A stretch of 64,000 nucleotides of DNA from Kribbella flavida DSM 17836 (lineage in GTDB: Bacteria; Actinomycetota; Actinomycetes; Propionibacteriales; Kribbellaceae), in contig NC_013729.1 in the NCBI RefSeq assembly GCF_000024345.1, forward strand, positions 3,534,001 through 3,598,000. The letters are read 5' to 3'. Within the stretch, counting starts at the first letter, position 1; each line of letters opens with the position of its first letter. A program made the position numbers and the translations under genes. The notes under the pieces are model-generated. The model was not told where the DNA came from and made no database searches. It saw only the letters and a list, made by a program, of their open reading frames with translations. Shown one piece after another: positions 45,404 to 53,296 of the stretch.

Positions 45404-45850
45404 ATGACCGACCCCGCCCCGCGCCGAGCAGCAACCCGCAAGGCGGACGTCCTCGCCCGCCTCACCACCGACATCGACGCTTGGGTCTCCACCGCGTCGC
45501 CGGACGGCACCCCTTGCCTCGTGCCGCTGTCGTTCCTGTGGACCGGCGAGACCCTCATCGTCTCCACCGCCTCCCGCAACCCCACCAGCCTCAACCTCCA
45601 GACCAACCCCCAGGTCCACCTGGCGATCGGCCACACCCGCGACGTAGTCCTCATCACCGGCACCGCCGCCCCCTTCACCCCAACCTCCACCCAAGCCGAA
45701 GCCTTCGCCACCAAAACCGGCTTCGACCCCAGCTCCCTCAAAGCCTCCTACCCGTACTTCGGAATCACCCCCACCCGAATCCAGGCCTGGCGCGAGGCCA
45801 ACGAACTAGCCGGCAGAGACCTGATGACCGAAGGCACCTGGCTGATCTGA
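45404..45850 (+). CDS. PPOX-class F420/FMN-dependent oxidoreductase
   Basis: The 148-aa split-barrel protein (STASPDGTPCLVPLSFLWTGETLIVSTASRNPTSLNLQTNPQVHLAIGHTRDVVLITGTA) is of the same superfamily as the gene at 22.7 kb but a different subgroup. It probably binds flavin or F420. The ECF region 4-like gene is divergent to it. Confidence 0.85.
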   Translation: MTDPAPRRAATRKADVLARLTTDIDAWVSTASPDGTPCLVPLSFLWTGETLIVSTASRNPTSLNLQTNPQVHLAIGHTRDVVLITGTAAPFTPTSTQAEAFATKTGFDPSSLKASYPYFGITPTRIQAWREANELAGRDLMTEGTWLI

Positions 45851-45902
45851 AGATCCAACCGACCGACGAACGGCGGCAGCAGGAAGCTAACAGCGGCGCG
45901 GA

Positions 45903-46084
45903 ACCACAGCAGAAGCCGGCAGCGCGCCCGACCACAGCAGAAAATCAACAGCGGCGCCGAACCACAGCAGGAAGCCGGCAGCGCGCCCGACCACAGCAAA
46001 ATGCCAGCAACGGCGCCCAGCCACAGCAAAAGCCAGCAACGGCGCCCAGCCACAGCAGAAAGCAGCAGCGGCGCCCAACCACAG
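45903..46084. repeat. ~29-bp degenerate tandem array, seven copies
   Basis: A (A/G)CCACAG core recurs at 45903, 45931, 45961, 45990, 46020, 46049 and 46078 (spacing 28-30 bp), alternating with CAGCGGCGC/CAGCGCGCC blocks. It lies just beyond the tRNA-type terminator. No gene is supported between 45851 and 46201. Confidence 0.75.
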
Positions 46085-46087
46085 ACA

Positions 46088-46115
46088 GGGGGGTGTGGGT
46101 GGCGAAGCCCCCACC
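46088..46115 (-). terminator. Ancestral terminator of tRNA-Val(CAC), displaced by the element
   Basis: The minus strand reads GGTGGGGGCTTCGCCACC then CCCACACCCCCC, nearly the same hairpin sequence and flank (gaagccccc, ggcgcacaaa) as the tRNA terminator at 44508. It lies 87 bp from the tRNA 3'-end remnant at 46202 and would have ended the tRNA-Val(CAC) transcript before the element inserted. Confidence 0.6.
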
Positions 46116-46201
46116 TCGCGCCGGCGAAGCCAGGCGCACAAAACGACGCAGGCGACGTGGCCAGCGCTTGAAAAGCGCGGCACACGTCGCCTGTCGACTG
46201 C

Positions 46202-46244
46202 GTGGGCGATACTGGGTTCGAACCAGTGACCTCTTCGGTGTGAA
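46202..46244 (-). repeat. attL: 43-bp copy of the tRNA-Val 3' half
   Basis: This 43-bp sequence is identical to 60286-60328, the 3' part of the intact tRNA-Val(CAC). Here the 5' half of the tRNA is missing, as expected at the att site away from the integrase. Confidence 0.92.
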
Positions 46245-46409
46245 GGCGGATTCTTCGTAGCAAGCGGTGTTGTGTCCCGCTCTACGTGTCCGGAGCGGTG
46301 CCTGAGCGATGCGTGCGCCCACCGGACGTTCCCGGGTTCGCTGCCTATCCGCTGCCTTGGACCACTAACTGGTCTAGCCGCCAGGTAGCTGCGATGTCAT
46401 GCTTCTCTG
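46245..46409. other. Left-end non-coding DNA of the AICE
   Basis: This 165-bp stretch between attL and the helicase start has no supported gene. It must hold the helicase promoter; no convincing -35/-10 pair is seen. Confidence 0.45.
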
Positions 46410-49400
46410 ATGACAGAGAGCGACGCCGGGGTTGGGGATCGTGGCGGGTGGCGCAGCGCCAACGTGTGGGCTCGGGAAGAGAACATCGACGGCAACCGAA
46501 TCCGGCAACTGAGAGTGCCCGCGAGCAGATTTGACCTGGTCTCTGGAGAGCCTTCAGCGCTGACAGTCAGCAACGCGTACGGCACGTGGGCTGCCGCGAC
46601 CGTAGACCGCCCCCTCGATGCTGGGGCGTTATGGGTCAGGCTGCCGGTTGGTGCGAGGCCCGGCGATAGGTTGAGCCAGGCCACGTGGAACGCGCCCGCC
46701 GACGCGCTCCAGCTTCAAGATCCAGCAGACGTCCTAAGGTCGTACGACGGTGCCATCGGGTTCTCCGAAGCCTCGGACTCAAAACCAGGACTGCGGACTC
46801 CACAGCTGGGCGCGCTGCATGCGGTCCTCGGCTACTGGACCACAAATCAGAAGCAGGCCGCGACCGTCGTGATGCCGACCGGGACAGGGAAGACCGAGAC
46901 GATGCTTGCTCTCCTGGTCGCCGCAAAACCCGAGCGCCTGCTGGTGTTGGTTCCGTCGGACTCGCTGCGCGATCAGATCGCTGGCAAGTTTGAAACGCTC
47001 GGTGTACTTCAGGAACTCGGAATCGTCTCGAACATGGCAGTTCGGCCGGTCGTGGGCCGCGTCGCGCACGGATTCTCATCAGTTGCGCATGCAACGAGCT
47101 TCGCTGAAGCATGTAACGTGATTGTCGCTACGCCTCAATCTCTGAGTGCGTCGGAGCAAGAGGCATTCGAGGCGATGCTAGGTGCCTGCTCGCATCTCTT
47201 CGTAGATGAGGCGCATCACGTGGCGGCACGCACCTGGACAGAGATCCGGGAGCGCTTCGCCGACAAGAATGTGGTGCAATTTACTGCGACACCATTCCGT
47301 GAGGATGGTAAGCACCTTCAGGGTCGAACTATCTACTCGTTCCCGTTGCGCGAAGCCCAAGCGCAGAACTACTTCTCTAAGATCAACTACAAGTCAATCA
47401 TTGATTTCGACAACGTCGATCTTGCCGTCGCAACGCAAAGCGTCGAAAGACTCCGTTCTGACCTAAACAACAACTTTGATCATGTGCTCATGGCGCGAGT
47501 GAGTGGAATACCTCGCGCGATGGCAGTACTTCCGCTTTATCAACAGTTGGCAGCCGATCTAAACCCGGTAATCATCAATAGTCAGATGTCCAAGAAGCAT
47601 CAGCGCGATGCCCTGCGTGCTGTTCGCGCGCGCGATTCTCATATCATCATTTGTGTCAACATGCTCGGCGAAGGCTTCGACCTACCAGCCCTGAAGATCG
47701 CGGCGGTGCATGATCCGCAGAAGAGTCTTGGAGTGACTCTGCAATTCATTGGACGCTTCGCTCGAACTTCCTCAACGGGGCAATACGGAGAAGCGTCGAT
47801 GTTCGTCGCGAGGTCGGAGATGGATATCGACAGGCGTCTGCGGGAGCTATACGCCGAGGACTCCGATTGGAACCTCATCGTCCGAGATCTATCGGAAGCC
47901 GCCGTCCAGGAACAGCATGACATCAGCGACTTTGAGGCTGGGTTCACGAGCCGGCCGCCTGAAGTTGACCTCCGGAGTCTACTGCCGAAGATGAGTACCG
48001 TCGTCTATCGCGCTCCGACTGCCAAGTGGGAGCCGAATAATGTCGTGGAGTTCTTCGGTGAGGATAGTTTCTACACGTTTCCGATCGGTCTGAATCAGAG
48101 CGCTGGTGTCGCTTGGTTCGTGATCGAGAACAGAAACAAAGTCCGGTGGGGCGACCTGAAGACAATCGAGGAAGTCTCTTACGAGTTATATGTTCTGTAC
48201 TTCAATGAGCAGACCAAGCTGCTCTATATCAACAATTCCGCTAATGACGGCGTATTTGAGGAGTTGGCCGAGGCTGTCCTTGGAGCGGGTGCGCGGCGAT
48301 TCACGGGCTCGAGTGTCTATCGAGCAATGGCCGATATAGACCGCCTGGTGCCGACTAACGTAGGCGTCCTCGATGCGCATAACCAGTTCCGCCGGTTCTC
48401 TATGCACGTCGGGCCGGATGTGACCGAGAGTTTTAGTCAGGCTGAAGCGAGCACGAAGTCTCAGACGAACATCTCCGGGAGCGGCTATCGAGACGGTGAA
48501 ATCGTCAACATAAGCGCATCGTTGAAAGGGCGAATCTGGTCACATGCCACAGCCTCAACGATTAAAGAATGGTGCGACTGGTGTGATTCCATCGGTAAGA
48601 AATTGCTGGATGAAACCATTAGCATTGAGAAGGTGATCGGTCAGTTCATTTTGCCCGAAGAACTCACGTCCTTGCCGAGCGGCGTGTTGTTAGCGGTCGA
48701 ATGGCCATGGTTGGTGCATACACTGCAGGCTGACAGTATGCGACTGTCATACGCCGGAAGTGTCCATCAGGCGGTGTTCACCGACCTGGTTCCCGAGACA
48801 GAGCCGATTAACGGAGCTTTCCGATTTGCGGTCGAGAGTGGAAGCTGGTCGGTTCCGTATGAAGCAACGGTGGAGTCGGATCGAATCCTGTATCGATGCG
48901 CACGTGATACAGAGATCGTAATTCTGCGAGCGGGCTCAGAGGTGCGGTTAAGCGATTGGCTAAACAAGTTTGGCCTGTTGTTCATTCTCGATGGCGATCG
49001 GATCATCGAGAACGATTTGCTCTACAAGCCGAAGTGGGACAGAACGCCATACGATCGGCAGAAGCTGACCGTTTTGGATTGGGGAAACACAAAACTAAAC
49101 ATCGAATCCCAGACACACGAAAAGCTTCAAGAATCGATTCAATATCGATCGCTAATTGAACTCCAGGCGGATAGTGAACCCTGGGACTTGATCATCGACG
49201 ACGATGGAAAGGGCGAGATAGCCGACCTGGTGGCGATGCGGATCGACGCTGAGGGCCTGCTAGTCAAGCTTGTCCACTGCAAGTACGCCCACGAGGGGAA
49301 GGTTGGCGCTCGCCTCGCTGATTTGTACGAAGTTTGCGGTCAGGCACAAAAGTCGGTGGTGTGGCGGCGCAGTGACCTTGGGCCATTCTTCCGGGCGCTG

Positions 49401-49646
49401 CACGACCGTGCTCGCAAGAAGAATCAGCGAGATGGTGTGAGCCCGTTTGAAGTCGGCGATATCCGTAAGCTCTATGAGATAAGGGATAAGGCGACCATTC
49501 TTCGCCGCAGGATGGAGATCGTGATCGCACAACCCGGCCTTTCTCGATCAAAGGCCACAACGCAACAGTTTGATCTCTTGGCATCGACGGAGGCGTATCT
49601 CAGAACGACGGTGAATGCTCCGCTCGCGATCTGGTGTAGTGCCTGA
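46410..49646 (+). CDS. Superfamily 2 helicase with nuclease-like C-terminus, probable defence protein
   Basis: The 1078-aa protein has clear SF2 motifs: Q-like RTPQLGALHAV (129-139), Walker A MPTGTGKTE (155-163), DEAH box VDEAHH (265-270), FTATP (291-295), motif V MLGEGFDLP (near 418-426) and motif VI QFIGRFAR (445-452). A long middle part is unrecognised. Near the C-terminus, GEIADLV (E936, D939) followed by LVKLVHCK (K958) resembles a PD-(D/E)XK nuclease with a variant final motif like the QxK of Mrr enzymes. G+C is visibly lower than in the neighbours, and codon use differs, so it is imported cargo. Helicase–nuclease fusions on mobile elements usually serve phage defence; that is inference. 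Confidence 0.8.
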   Translation: MTESDAGVGDRGGWRSANVWAREENIDGNRIRQLRVPASRFDLVSGEPSALTVSNAYGTWAAATVDRPLDAGALWVRLPVGARPGDRLSQATWNAPADALQLQDPADVLRSYDGAIGFSEASDSKPGLRTPQLGALHAVLGYWTTNQKQAATVVMPTGTGKTETMLALLVAAKPERLLVLVPSDSLRDQIAGKFETLGVLQELGIVSNMAVRPVVGRVAHGFSSVAHATSFAEACNVIVATPQSLSASEQEAFEAMLGACSHLFVDEAHHVAARTWTEIRERFADKNVVQFTATPFREDGKHLQGRTIYSFPLREAQAQNYFSKINYKSIIDFDNVDLAVATQSVERLRSDLNNNFDHVLMARVSGIPRAMAVLPLYQQLAADLNPVIINSQMSKKHQRDALRAVRARDSHIIICVNMLGEGFDLPALKIAAVHDPQKSLGVTLQFIGRFARTSSTGQYGEASMFVARSEMDIDRRLRELYAEDSDWNLIVRDLSEAAVQEQHDISDFEAGFTSRPPEVDLRSLLPKMSTVVYRAPTAKWEPNNVVEFFGEDSFYTFPIGLNQSAGVAWFVIENRNKVRWGDLKTIEEVSYELYVLYFNEQTKLLYINNSANDGVFEELAEAVLGAGARRFTGSSVYRAMADIDRLVPTNVGVLDAHNQFRRFSMHVGPDVTESFSQAEASTKSQTNISGSGYRDGEIVNISASLKGRIWSHATASTIKEWCDWCDSIGKKLLDETISIEKVIGQFILPEELTSLPSGVLLAVEWPWLVHTLQADSMRLSYAGSVHQAVFTDLVPETEPINGAFRFAVESGSWSVPYEATVESDRILYRCARDTEIVILRAGSEVRLSDWLNKFGLLFILDGDRIIENDLLYKPKWDRTPYDRQKLTVLDWGNTKLNIESQTHEKLQESIQYRSLIELQADSEPWDLIIDDDGKGEIADLVAMRIDAEGLLVKLVHCKYAHEGKVGARLADLYEVCGQAQKSVVWRRSDLGPFFRALHDRARKKNQRDGVSPFEVGDIRKLYEIRDKATILRRRMEIVIAQPGLSRSKATTQQFDLLASTEAYLRTTVNAPLAIWCSA

Positions 49647-49663
49647 CTCGCGCGGTAGCTAAA

Positions 49664-50200
49664 TCAGCGGTGTTCAAGTGATGCGAAGACCCACTCCCAA
49701 TGAAAGGCGGAAGCTACTTCGTTGCCCGTTCCGGACGCGATTGGTTCAATTGAGGATCTGGATCCATTCTGCGGATCGACAATAGTTACGCCTGCGTACC
49801 GGAGCACAGCAAGCGATGCCAGCCATGCCGGATGACCGGCTAGATCATGCTTGGCGAACGGTATAGCGGCCGTACGGGTGCGCGAGCCAAGCGCCGCGCA
49901 GAGCGTTGTGAGTGGGTACGTGTTGGCGTTGCCGTTGGCCCAGGCGTTGAGAGTGTTGAAGGTCATTGGTACGACGGCGACGGCGTCGGCCGGTGGGGTG
50001 CGCTTCGGTTGGTCTGGGGTGCGGTTGCCGGTGATGACGGGGACATCTCTTAGGTCCTGGTCGGCGAGCCAGGGCATGGCCGCTTCGGTGGGGATGACGT
50101 AGGGGTCCCAGCCGTTGGCTCGGGCGGCCTTGACGCCGTCTGCGGTACGGGACGCTAGCGGAGCGCCGCAGACGACGATGTAGAGGATTCGGTTGGTCAC
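49664..50200 (-). CDS. Flavoprotein (PPC decarboxylase-like fold)
   Basis: The 178-aa protein has the flavoprotein fold of PF02441: ILYIVVCGAPLASRTADGVKAARANGWDPYVIPT, then AVAVVPMTFNTLNAWANGNANTYPL and IPFAKHDLAGHPAW. The PMTxNTxNxxANGxxN segment recalls the FMN-binding PXMNxxMW region of the family but differs. It may modify a small molecule or peptide. Its start overlaps the XRE stop (ATGA), so the two work as a pair. The role in the element is unknown. Confidence 0.8.
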   Translation of the reverse strand: MTNRILYIVVCGAPLASRTADGVKAARANGWDPYVIPTEAAMPWLADQDLRDVPVITGNRTPDQPKRTPPADAVAVVPMTFNTLNAWANGNANTYPLTTLCAALGSRTRTAAIPFAKHDLAGHPAWLASLAVLRYAGVTIVDPQNGSRSSIEPIASGTGNEVASAFHWEWVFASLEHR

Positions 50201-51390
50201 GCGAGGACTCCTGCGCGGGTTGCAATAGCGGTCAGGGCTGGGGTCGGTTTGCGGGAACGCTTGAGGAGTTCGCGGACCAGCTCGCGGGCGATGGTGTGGT
50301 AGCGGATCGACTCGGGGGCGACGCGCTCAGCCTGTTGGAGGTGGAGGATCGCTTCCATGTCGTTCTTGGCTTGAGCCTGTGCCCAGGCGAGGTCGAGGTG
50401 TAGGCGTGAGCGGCGGCCTTGGAGACCGGCCGGCATGGCTTCCGTGTCGATCTCGGTTGCCACCCGCAGTACGCCGGACGGGTCGCCGAACTCGGCTGCG
50501 ACCGAGGCTCGATGGATCAGGACGTTGGTTGGGCCGAAGGCCGTCCACCAGTGATTGCCGTCGTGCGCCAGAAGGTCGGCGAGATGCGTCGCCGTACCGA
50601 GCCGCTCGGTTGAGGTGGCGCGATCGGAGCGGCGAGCGGCGATCACGGACGAGATGAGCCACAGCGACCCGGCAAGCGATACGGCATCGGGCGCGTCCGA
50701 GCTAGCGAGGTACATAAGACCCTCCGCCGACCGGACGGCGACGCGTTCGGCGTCGTCGGTTCGCTGGCTGCGCAGGAGCGCGATGACCACCTGATAGGCA
50801 GCCATGCCTTGCGCCGCCTTTGACTCGGCGGCCAAAGCTGCGTGAGTGGCGCGGTCTGCGGCCAGCCAGCCGAGCTGGTGCTCGCCGACCTTGGTCAGGA
50901 GCTTCGCGGCCGCCGTGTAGACCGAGCAGCGGGCGAGGTGTGTCTCCCGGCCGTCGCGGCCTTGGTAGCCGTCATACGCGTCTGCGGCACGGATGAGGTC
51001 TGGCAGCATCGCTGTCGCCCGCTGATACTGCGCGGCCTGGTAAGCCTGGTTGACCTGCACAGCGCCGTTGCGGAGCTGCGGGAGCGGCCATGGTGTCGTC
51101 GGCTCGCCGAGCAGGTGGTGATAGCCCGCGAGCTGGGTACGCACGGCGTCGACCGCCGTAACTTGCTCGGATGCGTCCGGCGCGAGAATCCAGTCGCGGC
51201 CGATCAGGTCCGCTACGTCGATACGCAGGACGGTTGCTAGGTCGTTCAGGGTGGACAGTCGATCGACACCACGAATGCCACGCTCGACCTGCGACAGCCA
51301 AGACCGCGACATTCCGATGAGGCCAGCCAGGGCGTCCTGCGACATACCGCGTCGCTTGCGGTATGCCCCGATGCGCTCACCTACGTGCAT
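50197..51390 (-). CDS. XRE-family HTH regulator with helical-repeat domain
   Basis: The 397-aa protein starts MHVGERIGAYRKRRGMSQDALAGLIGMSRSWLSQVERGIRGVDRL, a Cro/CI-type helix-turn-helix (about residues 5-60), followed by alpha-helical TPR-like repeats. The ATG has GAGGGGAAG upstream, so the longer frame upstream is not used. Such proteins can read a peptide or small-molecule signal. It overlaps the flavoprotein gene and is convergent with the helicase, divergent from the transfer genes; it may be the element's repressor. Confidence 0.85.
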   Translation of the reverse strand: MHVGERIGAYRKRRGMSQDALAGLIGMSRSWLSQVERGIRGVDRLSTLNDLATVLRIDVADLIGRDWILAPDASEQVTAVDAVRTQLAGYHHLLGEPTTPWPLPQLRNGAVQVNQAYQAAQYQRATAMLPDLIRAADAYDGYQGRDGRETHLARCSVYTAAAKLLTKVGEHQLGWLAADRATHAALAAESKAAQGMAAYQVVIALLRSQRTDDAERVAVRSAEGLMYLASSDAPDAVSLAGSLWLISSVIAARRSDRATSTERLGTATHLADLLAHDGNHWWTAFGPTNVLIHRASVAAEFGDPSGVLRVATEIDTEAMPAGLQGRRSRLHLDLAWAQAQAKNDMEAILHLQQAERVAPESIRYHTIARELVRELLKRSRKPTPALTAIATRAGVLA

Positions 51391-51531
51391 CTGCACTTCC
51401 CCTCGGTTGATGTGATCCCTCCAGTGAACCGGCCACCAGCCCGAACAATGCGCAAAAAAGTGCGCAGCCTGCCGAGTGCACATCCATCGCTCGTTTCGCC
51501 TCGACGCTGGACGCATGAACGAGCCGACCAC

Positions 51532-51768
51532 TCAGGAGCTCACCCGCTTCGGCCCCGGTGCCGCTGGTGGGATGCCCTCTGCGCGCGCAACTCTCCGGAT
51601 GTATGCCGCCGTGAACGGTGACAGCCGCTCGACCTCAGTAGGTGGAATGCCGCCACGGAGCGCTGCCAGGACAGCCGCCAACATCTCCGTCCGGGATTGC
51701 TCGTGGGCAGTCTCGGTCTCGCGGTACCGGCGCGTGGCCGAGGTCAACTCTTCGCGTAGATCACTCAC
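51532..51768 (-). CDS. Small AICE protein, 78 aa
   Basis: The 78-aa product (V)SDLREELTSATRRYRETETA has a coiled N-terminus and an HTH-like C-terminal half (GIPPTEVERLSPFTAAYIRRVARAEGI). Similar small proteins occur near the regulators of actinomycete elements. A GTG at 51786 is another possible start. It would sit just left of the divergent regulatory region facing the transfer genes. Confidence 0.6.
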   Translation of the reverse strand: MSDLREELTSATRRYRETETAHEQSRTEMLAAVLAALRGGIPPTEVERLSPFTAAYIRRVARAEGIPPAAPGPKRVSS

Positions 51769-51940
51769 CCATCCAGGGTATCGCACCTCGCTTGCGCAAC
51801 AGATGGAGAAGCGCTACCGTGGTGCGCACCTTAGTATCGCTTCATGTTCTGGTCAGGCGCCAAAAGGTGACGCCCCGGCGGTTGCAGCCGCCGAGGCGTC
51901 CGGGCCGCACCAGTCCCTTCACGAACAGGAGCTAAACCCA

Positions 51941-52189
51941 ATGAGCATCATCCACCTGTCGGCGGTCGGTAGCCAGGAACCATCCGCTGCGGACTTGGCC
52001 GGTATCGAGCGGGAATGGCCGTTGATCGCGGCTGAGCTGGACCTGTTGGATGCGCAGATCGCGTTCATCAACGCGGGTCCGTACGCGTCGGAGCTGGAGA
52101 CGCGTCGGGTCCGGCGCGCGTCGCGTCGGGTCCTGGAGGTTGGCCGCGAGCTGGCCGAACGCAAGATCGCCACGGACGGTGCCGCATGA
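51941..52189 (+). CDS. DUF6284-like AICE protein
   Basis: The 82-aa protein (MSIIHLSAVGSQEPSAADLA at the start; IEREWPLIAAELDLLDAQI; RRVRRASRRVL) matches the small helical DUF6284 proteins common in Streptomyces and related AICEs. Function is unknown. The ribosome site is ACAGGAG. It begins the long plus-strand gene run that ends with the integrase. Confidence 0.75.
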   Translation: MSIIHLSAVGSQEPSAADLAGIEREWPLIAAELDLLDAQIAFINAGPYASELETRRVRRASRRVLEVGRELAERKIATDGAA

Positions 52190-52428
52190 GCCGCCGCCGC
52201 GTGACCGGTCTGGCGCCGGTCTGGACCGAGCGCCTGGGCTTGGAGTCCGCTGCTGCGATCCCGAGCGAGCTGGAGGCTCGCCTGTCGCATCTGGTCACCT
52301 TGGTGACCGCTGACGTTCCCCCGGCCGATTCGGCTGCCGCGGCCGTCGCGTACGGCGACCTGTGGGCGCTGACCGGCTTCCTCGCTGACGCGCATCGCGT
52401 CTTGCAGGGCAAGGAGATTCACGCATGA
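52186..52428 (+). CDS. Hypothetical AICE protein, 80 aa
   Basis: The 80-aa product (MSRRRVTGLAPVWTERLGLE at the start) is not recognised. It overlaps the previous and next genes by ATGA, so it belongs to the same transcript. Mostly helical; no motif is seen. Confidence 0.7.
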   Translation: MSRRRVTGLAPVWTERLGLESAAAIPSELEARLSHLVTLVTADVPPADSAAAAVAYGDLWALTGFLADAHRVLQGKEIHA

Positions 52429-53294
52429 GCACGCCTCTTCGCACGACCTACCCGGTGCCGGTGGAGGACTTGATCCCGGCCGCGCGCCAGCTCGCCGCCG
52501 AGCTGGGCACGGTCCCGTCGCGGAACCGGATCATGAAGGAGTTTCGGATCGGTGCGGACAAGGCCCGCACTGTCCTGGACGCCCTGACTGAGCCGACCCC
52601 GCCCACAGCGCCGCAGTCCACCGACGGTCCGGCTGAGCCGCACCTGCACGCCGTGCCGAATCTGGACCAGTCCGCGCCCGGACCGGAGAGCGACGGCGTG
52701 GGTGGGGAGATGCCCCCCGCGCCGAGGGAGGGGGCATCTCCGCAGGTCACGCCGCACACAGACCCGGTAGAGACTGCCCAGTCCATTCCGGTCGAGGTAG
52801 TCCCCGCGGCTGTTGTGGACGAGGGCAGGCCGGTGCGGTCGTGGCCGGTGTTGCTGCTGGCGCTGCCCGCGTTCGTGGCGGTCTGGTCTGGGTGGGTCGG
52901 ACTGGGTGAGCTGACCGGGTTCGGGGTGGTTCACCCGCTGCCCGGGATCGCGGACGGCTTCACGATCAACTCCGCGATCACGCTGCCGATCGGTGTCGAG
53001 ACCTACGCCGCGTTCGCACTGCGGGTCTGGCTGTCCGGCCGGGTCCCGGCCAAGGCGCGCCGGTTCGCCAAGGTGTCCGCGCTGGCCGCGCTGGGCCTGG
53101 GCGCGCTGGGGCAGGTCGCCTATCACCTGCTCGAGGCGGCAGGGGTCACTCAGGCGCCGTGGCAGATCACCACTGTCGTTGCTTGCCTGCCGGTAGCGGT
53201 GCTCGGCATGGGCGCCGCCCTGGCCCATTTGATCCACGCACCCGAGCCGACACCCGAGACCATCCGCCGCCCTTCCGAGAACGGGGAGAAGTGA
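52425..53294 (+). CDS. AICE membrane protein with HTH-like N-terminus (Spd/DUF2637-like)
   Basis: The 289-aa protein has an N-terminal segment LIPAARQLAAELGTVPSRNRIMKEFRIGADKARTVLDAL that looks like an HTH, a Pro-rich linker, and four hydrophobic helices between about residues 140 and 270. The membrane part, lying just before traB, recalls the spread (Spd) or DUF2637-like membrane proteins of actinomycete plasmids, which aid plasmid spread inside mycelium. The combination of HTH and membrane part is odd; the assignment is tentative. Confidence 0.7.
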   Translation: MSTPLRTTYPVPVEDLIPAARQLAAELGTVPSRNRIMKEFRIGADKARTVLDALTEPTPPTAPQSTDGPAEPHLHAVPNLDQSAPGPESDGVGGEMPPAPREGASPQVTPHTDPVETAQSIPVEVVPAAVVDEGRPVRSWPVLLLALPAFVAVWSGWVGLGELTGFGVVHPLPGIADGFTINSAITLPIGVETYAAFALRVWLSGRVPAKARRFAKVSALAALGLGALGQVAYHLLEAAGVTQAPWQITTVVACLPVAVLGMGAALAHLIHAPEPTPETIRRPSENGEK

Positions 53295-53296
53295 CC

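Noticed and set aside
46202..46263. A second tRNA-Val at attL
   Set aside because: Only the 3' half is present; the sequence leaves tRNA homology at 46245.
51391..51531. Upstream extension of the XRE regulator (47 extra residues)
   Set aside because: The ribosome site and the HTH family start both lie at 51390; the extension is not family-like.
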